NCBI GenBank assembly: GCA_012103455.1
Contig: WLWT01000001.1
Span: forward strand, 1,970,001 to 2,034,000
Source: Gammaproteobacteria bacterium
GTDB taxonomy: Bacteria; Pseudomonadota; Gammaproteobacteria; HK1
Direction: 5' to 3'
Length of the DNA: 64,000 bases
Of the stretch, positions 43,698 through 51,896 are shown one piece after another (position 1 is the first letter of the stretch; each line of letters starts with the position of its first letter). The notes under the pieces are model-generated. The model searched no databases. It was not told where the DNA came from and worked only from the letters and a program-made list of their open reading frames with translations. Position numbers and translations under genes: made by a program.

Positions 43698-44458
43698 TGG
43701 CTGACGCGCGGGGGCAAAGTCCGTTGCTGCGGGTGGATAATCTCAGCAAATATTTCGGTGCTATCGCCGCCACGGACGCTGTATCACTGGATGTAATGCC
43801 AGGTGAGATACATGCCATCATCGGTCCGAACGGCGCCGGCAAAACCACCTTGATCGCGCAACTGAGCGGCCTGTTGCCCTCCGACAGCGGGCGCACTTAT
43901 TTTGCCGGTAAAGACATTACCCATAAGCGCGCGCCGGAGCGGGCGCTGGCGGGCCTGGCGCGCTCGTTTCAGGTGACCTGCGTAGTGCAGGATTTCTCTG
44001 CGCTGGCCAATGTCGCTTTAGCCGTGCAATCCAGGCAAGGACATAGCTACCGTTTCTGGCGGGCGGCGCAGCAAGACCCGAGTCTTATCGGGCCTGCGCG
44101 GGCGATACTGGAGGAGGTGGGGTTGGCGGCGCAGTGTCATACCCTGGCGGGTAATTTGGCCCACGGCGAACAACGCCAACTGGAACTCGCCATTGCGCTC
44201 GCTCTTCAGCCCCGTTTGTTGCTGCTCGATGAGCCGACGGCCGGGATGGGTGCGGCGGACAGTGGCCGGATGATCGAGTATTTGGCCTCGTTGAAAGGAC
44301 GCTACGCCATGTTGCTGGTGGAACACGATATGGATGCGGTGTTCGCCCTGGCCGATCGGATAACGGTGCTGGTGTACGGCAAAGTCATAGCCAGCGGTTT
44401 ACCCGATGAGGTACGCGCTGATGCGAAGGTGCGCCAAGCTTATTTAGGTGAGGACTAG
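43697..44458 (+). CDS. ABC transporter ATPase (LivG-like)
   Basis: A 253-residue ATPase. Walker A GPNGAGKTT, Walker B LLLLDEPTAGM, and NLAHGEQRQLELAIAL in the signature place (AHGEQ instead of LSGGQ, usual for LivG). GTG 43697 directly follows the 16-bp repeat; a TTG at 43685 within the repeat is possible. Its end overlaps the start area of livF. Confidence 0.86.
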   Translation: MADARGQSPLLRVDNLSKYFGAIAATDAVSLDVMPGEIHAIIGPNGAGKTTLIAQLSGLLPSDSGRTYFAGKDITHKRAPERALAGLARSFQVTCVVQDFSALANVALAVQSRQGHSYRFWRAAQQDPSLIGPARAILEEVGLAAQCHTLAGNLAHGEQRQLELAIALALQPRLLLLDEPTAGMGAADSGRMIEYLASLKGRYAMLLVEHDMDAVFALADRITVLVYGKVIASGLPDEVRADAKVRQAYLGED

Positions 44459-44462
44459 TGCG

Positions 44463-45200
44463 ATGTCAAAAGGCCGAGGTCGGGGGCACTGCATGTTGGA
44501 GGTGAGCGGACTCGAGGCCGGCTATGGCGCTTCGCAGGTACTCTTCGGCATCGACCTCACTATCAATGCAGGCGAAGTAGTTACCTTGCTAGGGCGCAAT
44601 GGCATGGGCAAATCGACCACTGTGCATTCGATCATGGGCTTGTTGTCCCCTGCCGGTGGTGACATACGGTTCGAAGGTCAGAGTGTATGCGGCCAGTCGC
44701 CGTACGCCATCGCTCGCCTGGGGCTGGGTTTGGTGCCGGAAGGGCGGCAGATTTTTCCCAATTTGACGGTGCGGGAAAATCTGCTGGCGACGGCGGTGGC
44801 GGGGAAAAAAACTGCGCATAGGGACAGTTTTGATATGCCCCGGGTGCTGTCCTTGTTTCCGTCGCTGCAGCGGCGCTTGGATAACATGGGCAACCAGCTC
44901 TCCGGTGGCGAGCAGCAGATGTTGGCCATCGCCCGGGCACTGATGACCAATCCGCGGCTGTTGATTTTGGATGAGGCTACCGAGGGCTTGGCGCCCATGG
45001 TGCGTCAACAGATCTGGCGGGTGCTGTCGCTTCTAAAAGGGGCGGGGCAAGCGATTTTGCTCATCGACAAGAACATCAATGCGCTGCTGCGCATCGGCGA
45101 CCGGCACTATATGGTCGAGAAAGGGCGCAACGTGTGGGAGGGCGATTCCAAGGCGCTGCGCAGTGCGCAGACGCAGCGGCGCCGCTATCTGGGAGTATAG
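44463..45200 (+). CDS. ABC transporter ATPase (LivF-like)
   Basis: A 245-residue ATPase. LEVSGLEAGYGASQVLFGID, Walker A GRNGMGKST, signature LSGGEQQMLAIARAL and Walker B LLILDEATEGL. A start at 44448 (GTG) or 44493 is possible; ATG 44463 gives the best spacing. It completes the transport operon. The spacer to the HAD gene is 35 bp and both genes converge. Confidence 0.88.
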   Translation: MSKGRGRGHCMLEVSGLEAGYGASQVLFGIDLTINAGEVVTLLGRNGMGKSTTVHSIMGLLSPAGGDIRFEGQSVCGQSPYAIARLGLGLVPEGRQIFPNLTVRENLLATAVAGKKTAHRDSFDMPRVLSLFPSLQRRLDNMGNQLSGGEQQMLAIARALMTNPRLLILDEATEGLAPMVRQQIWRVLSLLKGAGQAILLIDKNINALLRIGDRHYMVEKGRNVWEGDSKALRSAQTQRRRYLGV

Positions 45201-45235
45201 ATGATATCTGGGGGTGTAGAGGGGTAAAAGCCGGC

Positions 45236-45937
45236 TTATGCCAATTGCTCCAGGTAGGGCCAGATCCCCTGTAAGTCCACCGCCTCATGGGGTGGGGTGG
45301 CGCCCCCGCTGCGGCGCAAAAGTAAAGCGTGCATGCCCATGGCGCGGGCGCCGGCGAAGTCCGCATCGCTGTTATCACCGGCGTGTAGCGCTTCCTCGGC
45401 AGTGATATGCAGGCGTTTAAGAGCTTCTTCGAAGATCCCGGGATCCGGTTTGGCGGCGCCTGCTTCAGTCGAGAATACAATGCTCTCGAAGCGCTTGAGC
45501 ACGCCTAGCTGCGACAGTACGCCGGGTAACCGTGAGTCGAAATTGGAGATCACGGCCAAGCGGTATCCGCGGGCTGCGAGGCCGGTGAGTACCGGCAGTA
45601 CTTCGGGATACAAGGTCCAGGCCGAACCCTTGGCGTAGTAGCTGTACAGGGACGTGAAAAAATCGTCGAAGCGTTTTACCCCACCGGCCCGCTCGGTGAC
45701 TTGGCGCACCAAGGCGCGCCACCAGTCCCGTTCCAGCGCATCCAGCTTAGCGCCACCCGCATCGGTGAATGCCATCGGCGGCATGGCGGCGTAGGTCTCG
45801 CCAAACCCATGGGCTAGCGCCTTGGCGTCGAGTTCGGCACCGTGGGCTTTGGCGATCTGCAAATAAGTGTCACCCACAGGGTGCGTGGTTCGTATGAGGG
45901 TGCCGGCGGCGTCCAAGGTAATCGTGGTTATGGGCAT
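45236..45937 (-). CDS. HAD-superfamily hydrolase
   Basis: A 233-residue phosphatase. Motif I is ITLDAAGTLIR (first aspartate present, the second is replaced by Ala-Gly, as in HDHD3-like proteins), motif II LAVISNFDSRL, motif III AAKPDPGIFEEAL, motif IV HAGDNSDADFAGARAMG. The longer frame to 46432 is a shadow of the aspartate dehydrogenase; ATG 45937 is used. Substrate unknown. Confidence 0.82.
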   Translation of the reverse strand: MPITTITLDAAGTLIRTTHPVGDTYLQIAKAHGAELDAKALAHGFGETYAAMPPMAFTDAGGAKLDALERDWWRALVRQVTERAGGVKRFDDFFTSLYSYYAKGSAWTLYPEVLPVLTGLAARGYRLAVISNFDSRLPGVLSQLGVLKRFESIVFSTEAGAAKPDPGIFEEALKRLHITAEEALHAGDNSDADFAGARAMGMHALLLRRSGGATPPHEAVDLQGIWPYLEQLA

Positions 45938-45995
45938 GCGGCTTCGTTTTGGCATGGGATGCGTGCACCATAAGCATAGTACCGGAGTAACAGCT

Positions 45996-46805
45996 ATGAC
46001 TTTGTATGTGGGTATTGGAGGGCTAGGTGCGATCGGTTTGACTGTCGCCAAAGCCGTAGACCAGTGCCAGATCCCTGGTCTTGCGTTGGGTGCCGTGGCC
46101 AGCCGGGATAAGGTCAAGGCGGCGCGGCAAATCGCGGACTTCGAAAATATCACCCGGGTGGTAGAGCGCGCGCAGTTGGCGCAGTTGGCTGATGTGGTGG
46201 TGGAAGCGGCACCGGCGGCGGCATTCGGCTCGATCGCATACCCGGCGGTTGAGGCAGGGCGGGTGTTGATCCCGGCCAGTGCGGGGCAATTGTTGGAGCG
46301 CCCGGATCTGTTGGCGCAGGCCGGGCGCACGGGCGCACGTATCATCGTTCCCACTGGCGCATTGCTCGGCCTGGATGCGGTGCGGGCGGCCAACGAGGGC
46401 CACATCGAGTGCGTCACCATGGAAACGCGCAAGCCGCCTAATGGCCTGGCTGGCGCTCCTTATCTGGTGGCTAACGCTATCGCCGTGGACGGTTTGAAGG
46501 AGCCTTTACTGGTTTTTGATGGCACTGCGAGGGCGGCGGCTCGTGGCTTTCCGGCCAACGTTAATGTGGCCGCCGCCCTCAGCTTGGCTGGCATAGGCGC
46601 CGATCGCACGCGCATTAAAATTTGGGCCGATCCCACCGTCAGCCGCAACACCCACACTATCAAAGTGGAAGCTGATAGCGTGCGCTTCGAGATGAAGATC
46701 GAGAATGTACCGTCGCTGCAGAACCCGCGCACCGGCAAGCTGACGCCACTCAGCGTGTTGGCCACGCTGCGCGCTCTGGTGGCGCCGGTTAAGGCTGGGA
46801 CTTAA
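45996..46805 (+). CDS. Aspartate dehydrogenase (NadX-like)
   Basis: A 269-residue enzyme oxidising L-aspartate to iminoaspartate with NAD(P). The Rossmann start LYVGIGGLGAIGLTVAKAVD, the VVEAAPAAAF and PTGALLGLDAVRAA segments and the C-terminal RIKIWADPTVSRNTHTIKV match the family. ATG 45996 follows CGGAGTAACAGCT. No nadA or nadC neighbours are seen, so it could serve NAD synthesis or aspartate breakdown. Divergent from the HAD gene (58-bp gap). Confidence 0.85.
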   Translation: MTLYVGIGGLGAIGLTVAKAVDQCQIPGLALGAVASRDKVKAARQIADFENITRVVERAQLAQLADVVVEAAPAAAFGSIAYPAVEAGRVLIPASAGQLLERPDLLAQAGRTGARIIVPTGALLGLDAVRAANEGHIECVTMETRKPPNGLAGAPYLVANAIAVDGLKEPLLVFDGTARAAARGFPANVNVAAALSLAGIGADRTRIKIWADPTVSRNTHTIKVEADSVRFEMKIENVPSLQNPRTGKLTPLSVLATLRALVAPVKAGT

Positions 46806-46825
46806 GGCCCTAGAATAAGGCGCCT

Positions 46826-47509
46826 CTAGAAGCGTTCAATCCAGGGGCGAAGCTCGAGTTCCCAACTCCAGGCACTGCGGTGCTGGCGGTGCACCTCCAG
46901 ATAGCTGCGGGCGATAGCGTCTGGATCTAGCCTGTCGTCGTCCCCGGGATCATCGCCGCTTTTGCGAATGCTGCCATCGACGACGAAATGGGCCACGTGA
47001 ATGCCTTGGGGGGACAACTCGCGGGCCATGCTCTGGGCCAGGCCACGTAGGCCGAATTTGCCCATGGCGAATGAGGCGGAGTTGGCGAAACCTTTGACGC
47101 CAGCGGTGGCGCCGGTTAGTAAAATGCTGCCGCTGCCCCGCTTCAACATACGCTGCGCCGCCGCCTGGGCGACCAGGAAACCGCCGAAGCAGCTCACTAG
47201 CAGCGCTTGCTTGACCTCATCCGGGTTAATCTCTGCCACCGGGCCGCGTACCCGCTGACTGGGATTGAACACGACGATGTCCAGGTGACCCAATTGCTGG
47301 TCCATGGCTTGGAAAAGAGCGTTCACCTGTGCCGCATCGGCGACGTCGCACGGATAGGCGGTGGCCTTGGTTTGCGCACATAGGGCACTTAATTTGTCGG
47401 GGTTTCTAGCGGCGAGGGCGACTTGCATACCTTCCCCTGCGAACAGGCGGGCCAGCGATGCACTCAAGCCGTTCCCCGCGCCTATAATAAGAGCTGTCTG
47501 TGTGGCCAT
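46826..47509 (-). CDS. Short-chain dehydrogenase/reductase
   Basis: A 227-residue SDR. LIIGAGNGLSASLARLFAGE is a variant of the GxxxGxG motif; LDIVVFNPSQRVRG replaces the usual NNAG with NPSQ, and the catalytic stretch reads FANSASFAMGKFGLRGLAQS, in which the usual YxxxK tyrosine is phenylalanine (FAMGK). The lysine is kept. Such changes suggest altered or no dehydrogenase activity. Complete in length. Confidence 0.78.
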   Translation of the reverse strand: MATQTALIIGAGNGLSASLARLFAGEGMQVALAARNPDKLSALCAQTKATAYPCDVADAAQVNALFQAMDQQLGHLDIVVFNPSQRVRGPVAEINPDEVKQALLVSCFGGFLVAQAAAQRMLKRGSGSILLTGATAGVKGFANSASFAMGKFGLRGLAQSMARELSPQGIHVAHFVVDGSIRKSGDDPGDDDRLDPDAIARSYLEVHRQHRSAWSWELELRPWIERF

Positions 47510-47561
47510 CGCTCATCCCCCGTGTTTTGTCGATGCAATATAACCGAAGACTCTTGTGCAT

Positions 47562-47621
47562 GGGCCATATCGCATAGGCCCATATCGCATAGGCCCATAT
47601 CGCATAGGCCCATATCGCATA
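47562..47621. repeat. Four 15-bp tandem units
   Basis: GGCCCATATCGCATA repeated at 47562 (one change), 47577, 47592 and 47607, in the spacer upstream of the SDR gene. Contains no stop in one frame, so a false ORF arises on the minus strand (47406-47642). A further 16-bp pair AGTGCTCATGCAGAAC is at 47715-47746, and a 10-bp pair GGTACTCACC near 47779. Confidence 0.92.
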
Positions 47622-47714
47622 GGCTATATGGAATGCAGTCAATCATCATGAAAATCGGTCACTGGATAAACGAATTTCGTGGTAAGGTCCTGCCGCCATA
47701 GATATTCCCCGCCT

Positions 47715-47746
47715 AGTGCTCATGCAGAACAGTGCTCATGCAGAAC
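47715..47746. repeat. 16-bp tandem duplication
   Basis: AGTGCTCATGCAGAAC directly repeated, just ahead of the AAA ATPase relic. Both copies are identical. Confidence 0.88.
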
Positions 47747-47794
47747 ATCCACACTGCCTGGGCGCGCAATCCGCTCACGGTACTCACCGGTACT

Positions 47795-48189
47795 CACCGG
47801 TCCACGCCAAGCCGGTAAAACCACATTGGCACGGGAGCTGCTTGCAGAGGATTCGCCGGAGTATATTGACCTGGAGGAGCCCGTTGACTTGGCCCGGCTG
47901 GAAGAGCCAAAAACAGCACTTGAGCCGTTGGCAGGGCGGGTTGTACCGGACTTGTTGAGCGATGCGCTCATGCTGCGCCAGCTTCAACCGCGGCACGCCA
48001 AAGTGCAAACGCGCAGGTGCCTCCAGATTGAGCGCGTCCATGCGTATTGCACTAGAGGACCTTGGTCTTGAGTGGATAGCCATGGTCTATACGGGTACCC
48101 GGCGCTACCCTATTGGGGAAGCTGTGGAAGCGGTCCCTCTTGCGGCACTCGCCGAACGTGGCTCGTTGTTCAGCGCACTCGTTGTTTAG
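47795..48189 (+). pseudogene. AAA_14/DUF4143 ATPase relic with large internal deletion
   Basis: The start of the P-loop domain is kept: LTGPRQAGKTTLARELLAED, then EYIDLEEPVDLARLEEPKTA. After a gap the very end of the DUF4143 domain appears in another frame: SMRIALEDLGLEWIAMVYTG and PIGEAVEAVPLAALAERG. Everything between (some 250 residues) is missing. Genes of this family are ATPases of unclear role. The relic ends with a 16-bp duplication (48162-48193). Confidence 0.65.
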
Positions 48190-48193
48190 CGCA
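48162..48193. repeat. 16-bp near-perfect tandem duplication
   Basis: CTCGTTGTTCAGCGCA then CTCGTTGTTTAGCGCA, one change; overlaps the stop region of the DUF4143 relic. The following 48194-48413 is AT-richer and holds no gene; it probably contains the promoter of the FHA gene. Confidence 0.8.
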
Positions 48194-48413
48194 AATGTGC
48201 CTGAATCGCGCACTTCCTACGAAATTTATTGTTTATAAATGGTTATTGCTTGGAAATAGATCGCTTGGGCAATGGACTGCTTGGATGTAAGGAGCAGGAA
48301 CACTCCGACGGCGTTGAGCTATGTTAATTTACACTAGTTTCTAGCGTTCATTACGAGATCGAGTCAGGGCTTATCGTTATCATGTGCTACCCGATTGCAT
48401 AGACCGAGAATTG

Positions 48414-50237
48414 ATGGAGCAATCTCCCACCCGCGGGTCCTCGGTGACCCACCGCCTAGAACGTTGTGTCCTACGATGGTGCGGGTTATTCCTATTGCTC
48501 GTGATAGTCGTTAGCACAGGGTTGGGAGGGACTTCCACCGTATCTGCGCAGACCGTCGTTGCCGAGCAAAGCACCGCGGCACCGGCCGCCCCGCAAACGC
48601 CGGCGCTTCAGAGCGCGATGCCCGATGGCCAGATGCTCGATGACCAGGTGGCTTGGGTGGCCATCGTCGCCGTGGCGGTGTCGGTTATCGGTCTAGGCGT
48701 CATCGTCATGTTGGGGTTTGTCTATCTGCGGCGCCAGCCTTCGCAGGGCCCGGTGCACATAGCAGGCGCGGCGCCGCCGCAGGGGGGGCACAACAGTCCT
48801 AGTGTGGCGGTTGATAAGTTGCGGCCGGAGGCCTATCTCATTGATGCGGCACGGGTAACCGGTAGTGAATCCATTCTCATAGACGCCGATGAGGTGGTGT
48901 TCGGCCGTTCTCGTCAAAACATCGCTCCTGGGGTGCAGGCGGTGTTTATCCCGGTACGCACCATAGGCAGACGGCATGCCGCTGTTCAATACCGCAATCA
49001 TGCTTATTATTTGATCGATAAGGGCAGTATCAACGGAACGCTGCTCAATAAGAGCAGAATTCACGCTCCTACGGTATTGCACGATGGCGATCTCATCGGC
49101 CTGGAGAGTGTTGAGTTCAAGTTCTCGTTACCCGTAGAGCGCTCCGGTGAGCGGACCGTAATGATGGAAGCGCCAGGCGATGAGCAAGACGCCGTCACCA
49201 TCGTGCTCCATGGTGACCCCGCCTCTTCACAGCCGAAATCCGCTCCTCATACGCCAACACCCCTCGCTACTGACCTCCCGTCGCCTACCCCTTTGGCGCC
49301 TACCCCTTTGGCGCCTACCCCCTCGGCGCCTAGACCCGCTGCGCCTGAGCCCGTTGCACCCGCGCAGCTACATCAATTGCCGCCGCACGCTGAGCCCTAT
49401 GTGGCGGATACGACTTTGCCGATCAATACTCACCACGGGATCGATTTCGATCTGGGTGGCGATGGGTTGCAAGCGCCTGTGCAACAACCTCCGGTGCCGG
49501 ATCCTGAACCCGCTATAATGGTTGCTCCGGGGTTCGAGGTGGCCAAAGACAGTCCACCACCGGATGAGGACGACGATACGCTGCCGCCGTCGCAGGAGCC
49601 AGATGCGGTGAAGTTCGAGCCGCCGGCGCCGGAACCGGAAGCGGTTGCTTGGTTCGACCTCAATGAAAAGAGTGAAGACTTAAGCAGCGATACAGTGCCG
49701 CCGGTTGATAAGGCGTTTGCCGCGCCACCTGCCTCTCAAGCACCTACCCAGGCAGCAGCAGGGCCGCAAGCTGCTGGCGGCACGTTGCCGGATGCGCCAC
49801 CGGGCTCGTTCGATCGGCCCAAACCACCACCACCGCGCGCGTCCACACCATCGTTCCCACAGCCCGCCGACGCCGCCCAACCCAATGCCTGGTTGCGGGA
49901 TCTGGACAATGTTACCGGTGAGACCCTCATCCAGCTCGATGAACCCGAAGTAATAATTGGGCGCATAGGCGGTGAGAAAAGACCCAATATGAGTTATTTG
50001 ATCATCCGCCGCACTACTGTTGGACGCAAACACGCGGCCGTTATTTATGTCGATGGGCGTTTTCACGTCGAAGATTTCCAAAGCATTAACGGTACGCTGG
50101 TCAACGACGTACGAGTCCTGATGCGCACTCCGATCAACCCCGGGGACATCATTACTTTTGACGAGTTTCGGTTTAAGTTGGAGGTTGGTCCCGACGCAAG
50201 CGGGGGCTATGATGAGCGCACTGAAATTTCCCTCTAG
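48414..50237 (+). CDS. Membrane-anchored protein with two FHA domains
   Basis: A 607-residue protein from ATG 48414 (GTG 48384 also open). Hydrophobic segments at about residues 18-36 and 83-105 (WVAIVAVAVSVIGLGVIVML) anchor it. FHA domain 1 has VFGRSRQNIAPG, IGRRHAAVQYRN and SINGTLLNKSRI; FHA domain 2 near the C-terminus has IIGRIGGEKRPN, VGRKHAAVIYVDG and SINGTLVNDVRV. FHA domains bind phosphothreonine. The roughly 260-residue proline-rich linker between them includes a 15-bp repeat-derived TPLAP array. No Ser/Thr kinase gene lies in the window; role unknown. Confidence 0.75.
   Translation: MEQSPTRGSSVTHRLERCVLRWCGLFLLLVIVVSTGLGGTSTVSAQTVVAEQSTAAPAAPQTPALQSAMPDGQMLDDQVAWVAIVAVAVSVIGLGVIVMLGFVYLRRQPSQGPVHIAGAAPPQGGHNSPSVAVDKLRPEAYLIDAARVTGSESILIDADEVVFGRSRQNIAPGVQAVFIPVRTIGRRHAAVQYRNHAYYLIDKGSINGTLLNKSRIHAPTVLHDGDLIGLESVEFKFSLPVERSGERTVMMEAPGDEQDAVTIVLHGDPASSQPKSAPHTPTPLATDLPSPTPLAPTPLAPTPSAPRPAAPEPVAPAQLHQLPPHAEPYVADTTLPINTHHGIDFDLGGDGLQAPVQQPPVPDPEPAIMVAPGFEVAKDSPPPDEDDDTLPPSQEPDAVKFEPPAPEPEAVAWFDLNEKSEDLSSDTVPPVDKAFAAPPASQAPTQAAAGPQAAGGTLPDAPPGSFDRPKPPPPRASTPSFPQPADAAQPNAWLRDLDNVTGETLIQLDEPEVIIGRIGGEKRPNMSYLIIRRTTVGRKHAAVIYVDGRFHVEDFQSINGTLVNDVRVLMRTPINPGDIITFDEFRFKLEVGPDASGGYDERTEISL
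49282..49326 (+). repeat. Three 15-bp tandem units inside the FHA gene
   Basis: CGCCTACCCCTTTGG twice, then CGCCTACCCCCTCGG; encodes APTPL repeats in the linker and keeps the frame. Confidence 0.88.
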
Positions 50238-50246
50238 CCCGAGCCG

Positions 50247-50342
50247 CTAACTCTTCACGCAGACCATCTGATGCAAGGTGTGCATCACCTCCACCCGATC
50301 GGTCTGGTTGGCCATCACTTCATCGATATCCTTATATGCTCC
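50247..50342 (-). pseudogene. C-terminal fragment of RtcB RNA ligase
   Basis: The minus strand reads GAYKDIDEVMANQTDRVEVM then HTLHQMVCVKS and a stop at 50247, which closely matches the end of RtcB proteins (GAYKDID...LRQVVCVKG). Only about 31 codons remain, cut on its upstream side at a 14-bp duplication (50334-50361). The rest of rtcB is not in the window. Confidence 0.7.
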
Positions 50343-50361
50343 AGGGGATATGCTCCAGGGG
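50334..50361. repeat. 14-bp tandem duplication at the edge of the RtcB fragment
   Basis: ATATGCTCCAGGGG repeated directly. Position coincides with the truncation point of the RtcB fragment. Confidence 0.75.
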
Positions 50362-50399
50362 CTTCATCCAGTACGCCCTAGTCTTTCAAGAACCTGGCT

Positions 50400-50673
50400 C
50401 TATCGGGATTCCGGCGGTGGTGCCAGCAGCCCGCTGTGCGGATGTAAATCGGTCGGATATAGCACCATGGCCGAAGTTTCGGTGAACAGCGTGCCATCGA
50501 GCAGACCGAGAGCGGGTACCTGGGCGCCATGGATTGATCGCCGGGAAGTCTGCGGTGAATTGCACCCCCGTCTTGGTGTTCACCTCGACTTTTTGGTACG
50601 GCAACCCCAATTCTTCCAATAAGAATCGGGGTACCATGGTGCCGGTGCGTTGGCTCCGGTACAGCGTGTACAT
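50400..50673 (-). pseudogene. Glutathione S-transferase N-terminal fragment
   Basis: ATG 50673 opens MYTLYRSQRTGTMVPRFLLE, ELGLPYQKVEVNTKTGV and FPAINP. After a small frameshift it continues AQVPALGLLDGTLFTETSAM and VLYPTDLHPHSGLLAPPPES, then a stop at 50400. That is most of a GST thioredoxin-like domain; the helical domain is absent. A complete, unrelated GST is at 36310. Confidence 0.7.
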
Positions 50674-50704
50674 CAAGGGGGCATATTGCCTCAGGGGGCA
50701 CGTA

Positions 50705-51814
50705 TCAGAATTCGACGACGCTTCGGATCGACTCACCCGCATGCATGAGATCGAAAGCGCTATTGATATCTTGCAACGGCATTTTGTGGGTGATCAGATC
50801 ATCGATATTGATTTTGCCGTCCATGTACCAGTCAACGATCTTCGGCACATCGGTACGGCCGCGGGCGCCGCCGAAGGCAGTACCGCGCCATACTCGTCCG
50901 GTGACCAGTTGGAATGGGCGGGTGGCGATTTCCTGGCCAGCGCCGGCAACGCCGATGATGATGGATTCACCCCAGCCTTTGTGGCAGCACTCCAGCGCCT
51001 GGCGCATGACCTGGGTATTGCCGATGCACTCGAAGCTGTAGTCGGCGCCGCCCTTGGTGAGATCGACCAGATAGGGCACCAGCTCCCCTGCCACTTCACT
51101 GGGATTGACGAAGTGAGTCATGCCGAATTGTTCGGCCAGCGTTTTTTTGGTGGGGTTCAAATCCACGCCCGCGATGATATCGGCGCCGGCCAGGCGTAGC
51201 CCTTGAATGACGTTGAGGCCGATGCCGCCCAGTCCGAATACCACGCAATTGCTACCCGGTTCCACCTTGGCCGTATTGATGACGGCGCCGATGCCGGTGG
51301 TGACGCCGCAACCGATGTAACACACTTTGTCGAAAGGGGCATCCTCGCGGATTTTGGCGACGGCGATTTCCGGTAGCACCGTGTGATTGGAGAAGGTCGA
51401 TGTGCCCATGTAGTGGAAGATGCGGTCTTTGCCGATGCTGAAGCGGCTGGAGCCGTCCGGCATGAGGCCCTGACCTTGGGTCACCCGTATGGCTTGGCAC
51501 AGATTGGTTTTGCCGGACGTGCAGTATTCGCATTGCCGGCACTCGGGTGTGTAGAGCGGGATTACATGATCGCGCGGTTTTACGCTGGTGACGCCCGGAC
51601 CTACATCCACCACCACGCCGGCGCCCTCATGACCCAAGATGGCTGGGAACAAGCCTTCCGGATCGGCGCCCGAGAGGGTGAATTCATCCGTGTGACAAAT
51701 GCCGGTCGCTTTGATCTCCACCAGCACTTCGCCCTCGCGTGGGCCGTCTAGGTTGACCATTTCTATGGTGAGCGGTTGTCCGGCTTCGTAGGCGACGGCG
51801 GCGCGTGTCTCCAT
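50705..51814 (-). CDS. S-(hydroxymethyl)glutathione dehydrogenase / class III alcohol dehydrogenase
   Basis: A 369-residue zinc enzyme oxidising S-hydroxymethylglutathione in formaldehyde detoxification and reducing S-nitrosoglutathione. Catalytic zinc ligands are in ATGICHTDEF, LGHEGAGVV and IGCGVTTGIGA; four cysteines for structural zinc lie in ECRQCEYCTSGKTNLC; the cofactor site is VFGLGGIGLNVIQG. ATG 51814 follows GGAGAAGCA. A start 18 codons earlier exists but is unlikely. No S-formylglutathione hydrolase gene is adjacent. Confidence 0.9.
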   Translation of the reverse strand: METRAAVAYEAGQPLTIEMVNLDGPREGEVLVEIKATGICHTDEFTLSGADPEGLFPAILGHEGAGVVVDVGPGVTSVKPRDHVIPLYTPECRQCEYCTSGKTNLCQAIRVTQGQGLMPDGSSRFSIGKDRIFHYMGTSTFSNHTVLPEIAVAKIREDAPFDKVCYIGCGVTTGIGAVINTAKVEPGSNCVVFGLGGIGLNVIQGLRLAGADIIAGVDLNPTKKTLAEQFGMTHFVNPSEVAGELVPYLVDLTKGGADYSFECIGNTQVMRQALECCHKGWGESIIIGVAGAGQEIATRPFQLVTGRVWRGTAFGGARGRTDVPKIVDWYMDGKINIDDLITHKMPLQDINSAFDLMHAGESIRSVVEF

Positions 51815-51896
51815 ATTGCTTCTCCAAAAAGATAAAACCCGAAAACGGTAACGAATCGCGGCGATCATACCCCGCTTATCGCCTGCGTAGCATCCA

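Noticed and set aside
16423..46805. A complete beta-hydroxyaspartate cycle
   Set aside because: An aldolase-like, a dehydratase-like (split by an IS) and an aspartate dehydrogenase gene are present but widely separated and without the aminotransferase, so no linked pathway is claimed.
47406..47642. Minus-strand frame with repeated YAIWA motif
   Set aside because: The motif is produced solely by the 15-bp tandem array and the frame overlaps the SDR gene start.
32393..50342. A split RNA-repair operon from the two RNA-ligase fragments
   Set aside because: The pieces are 18 kb apart, of different families and both decayed.
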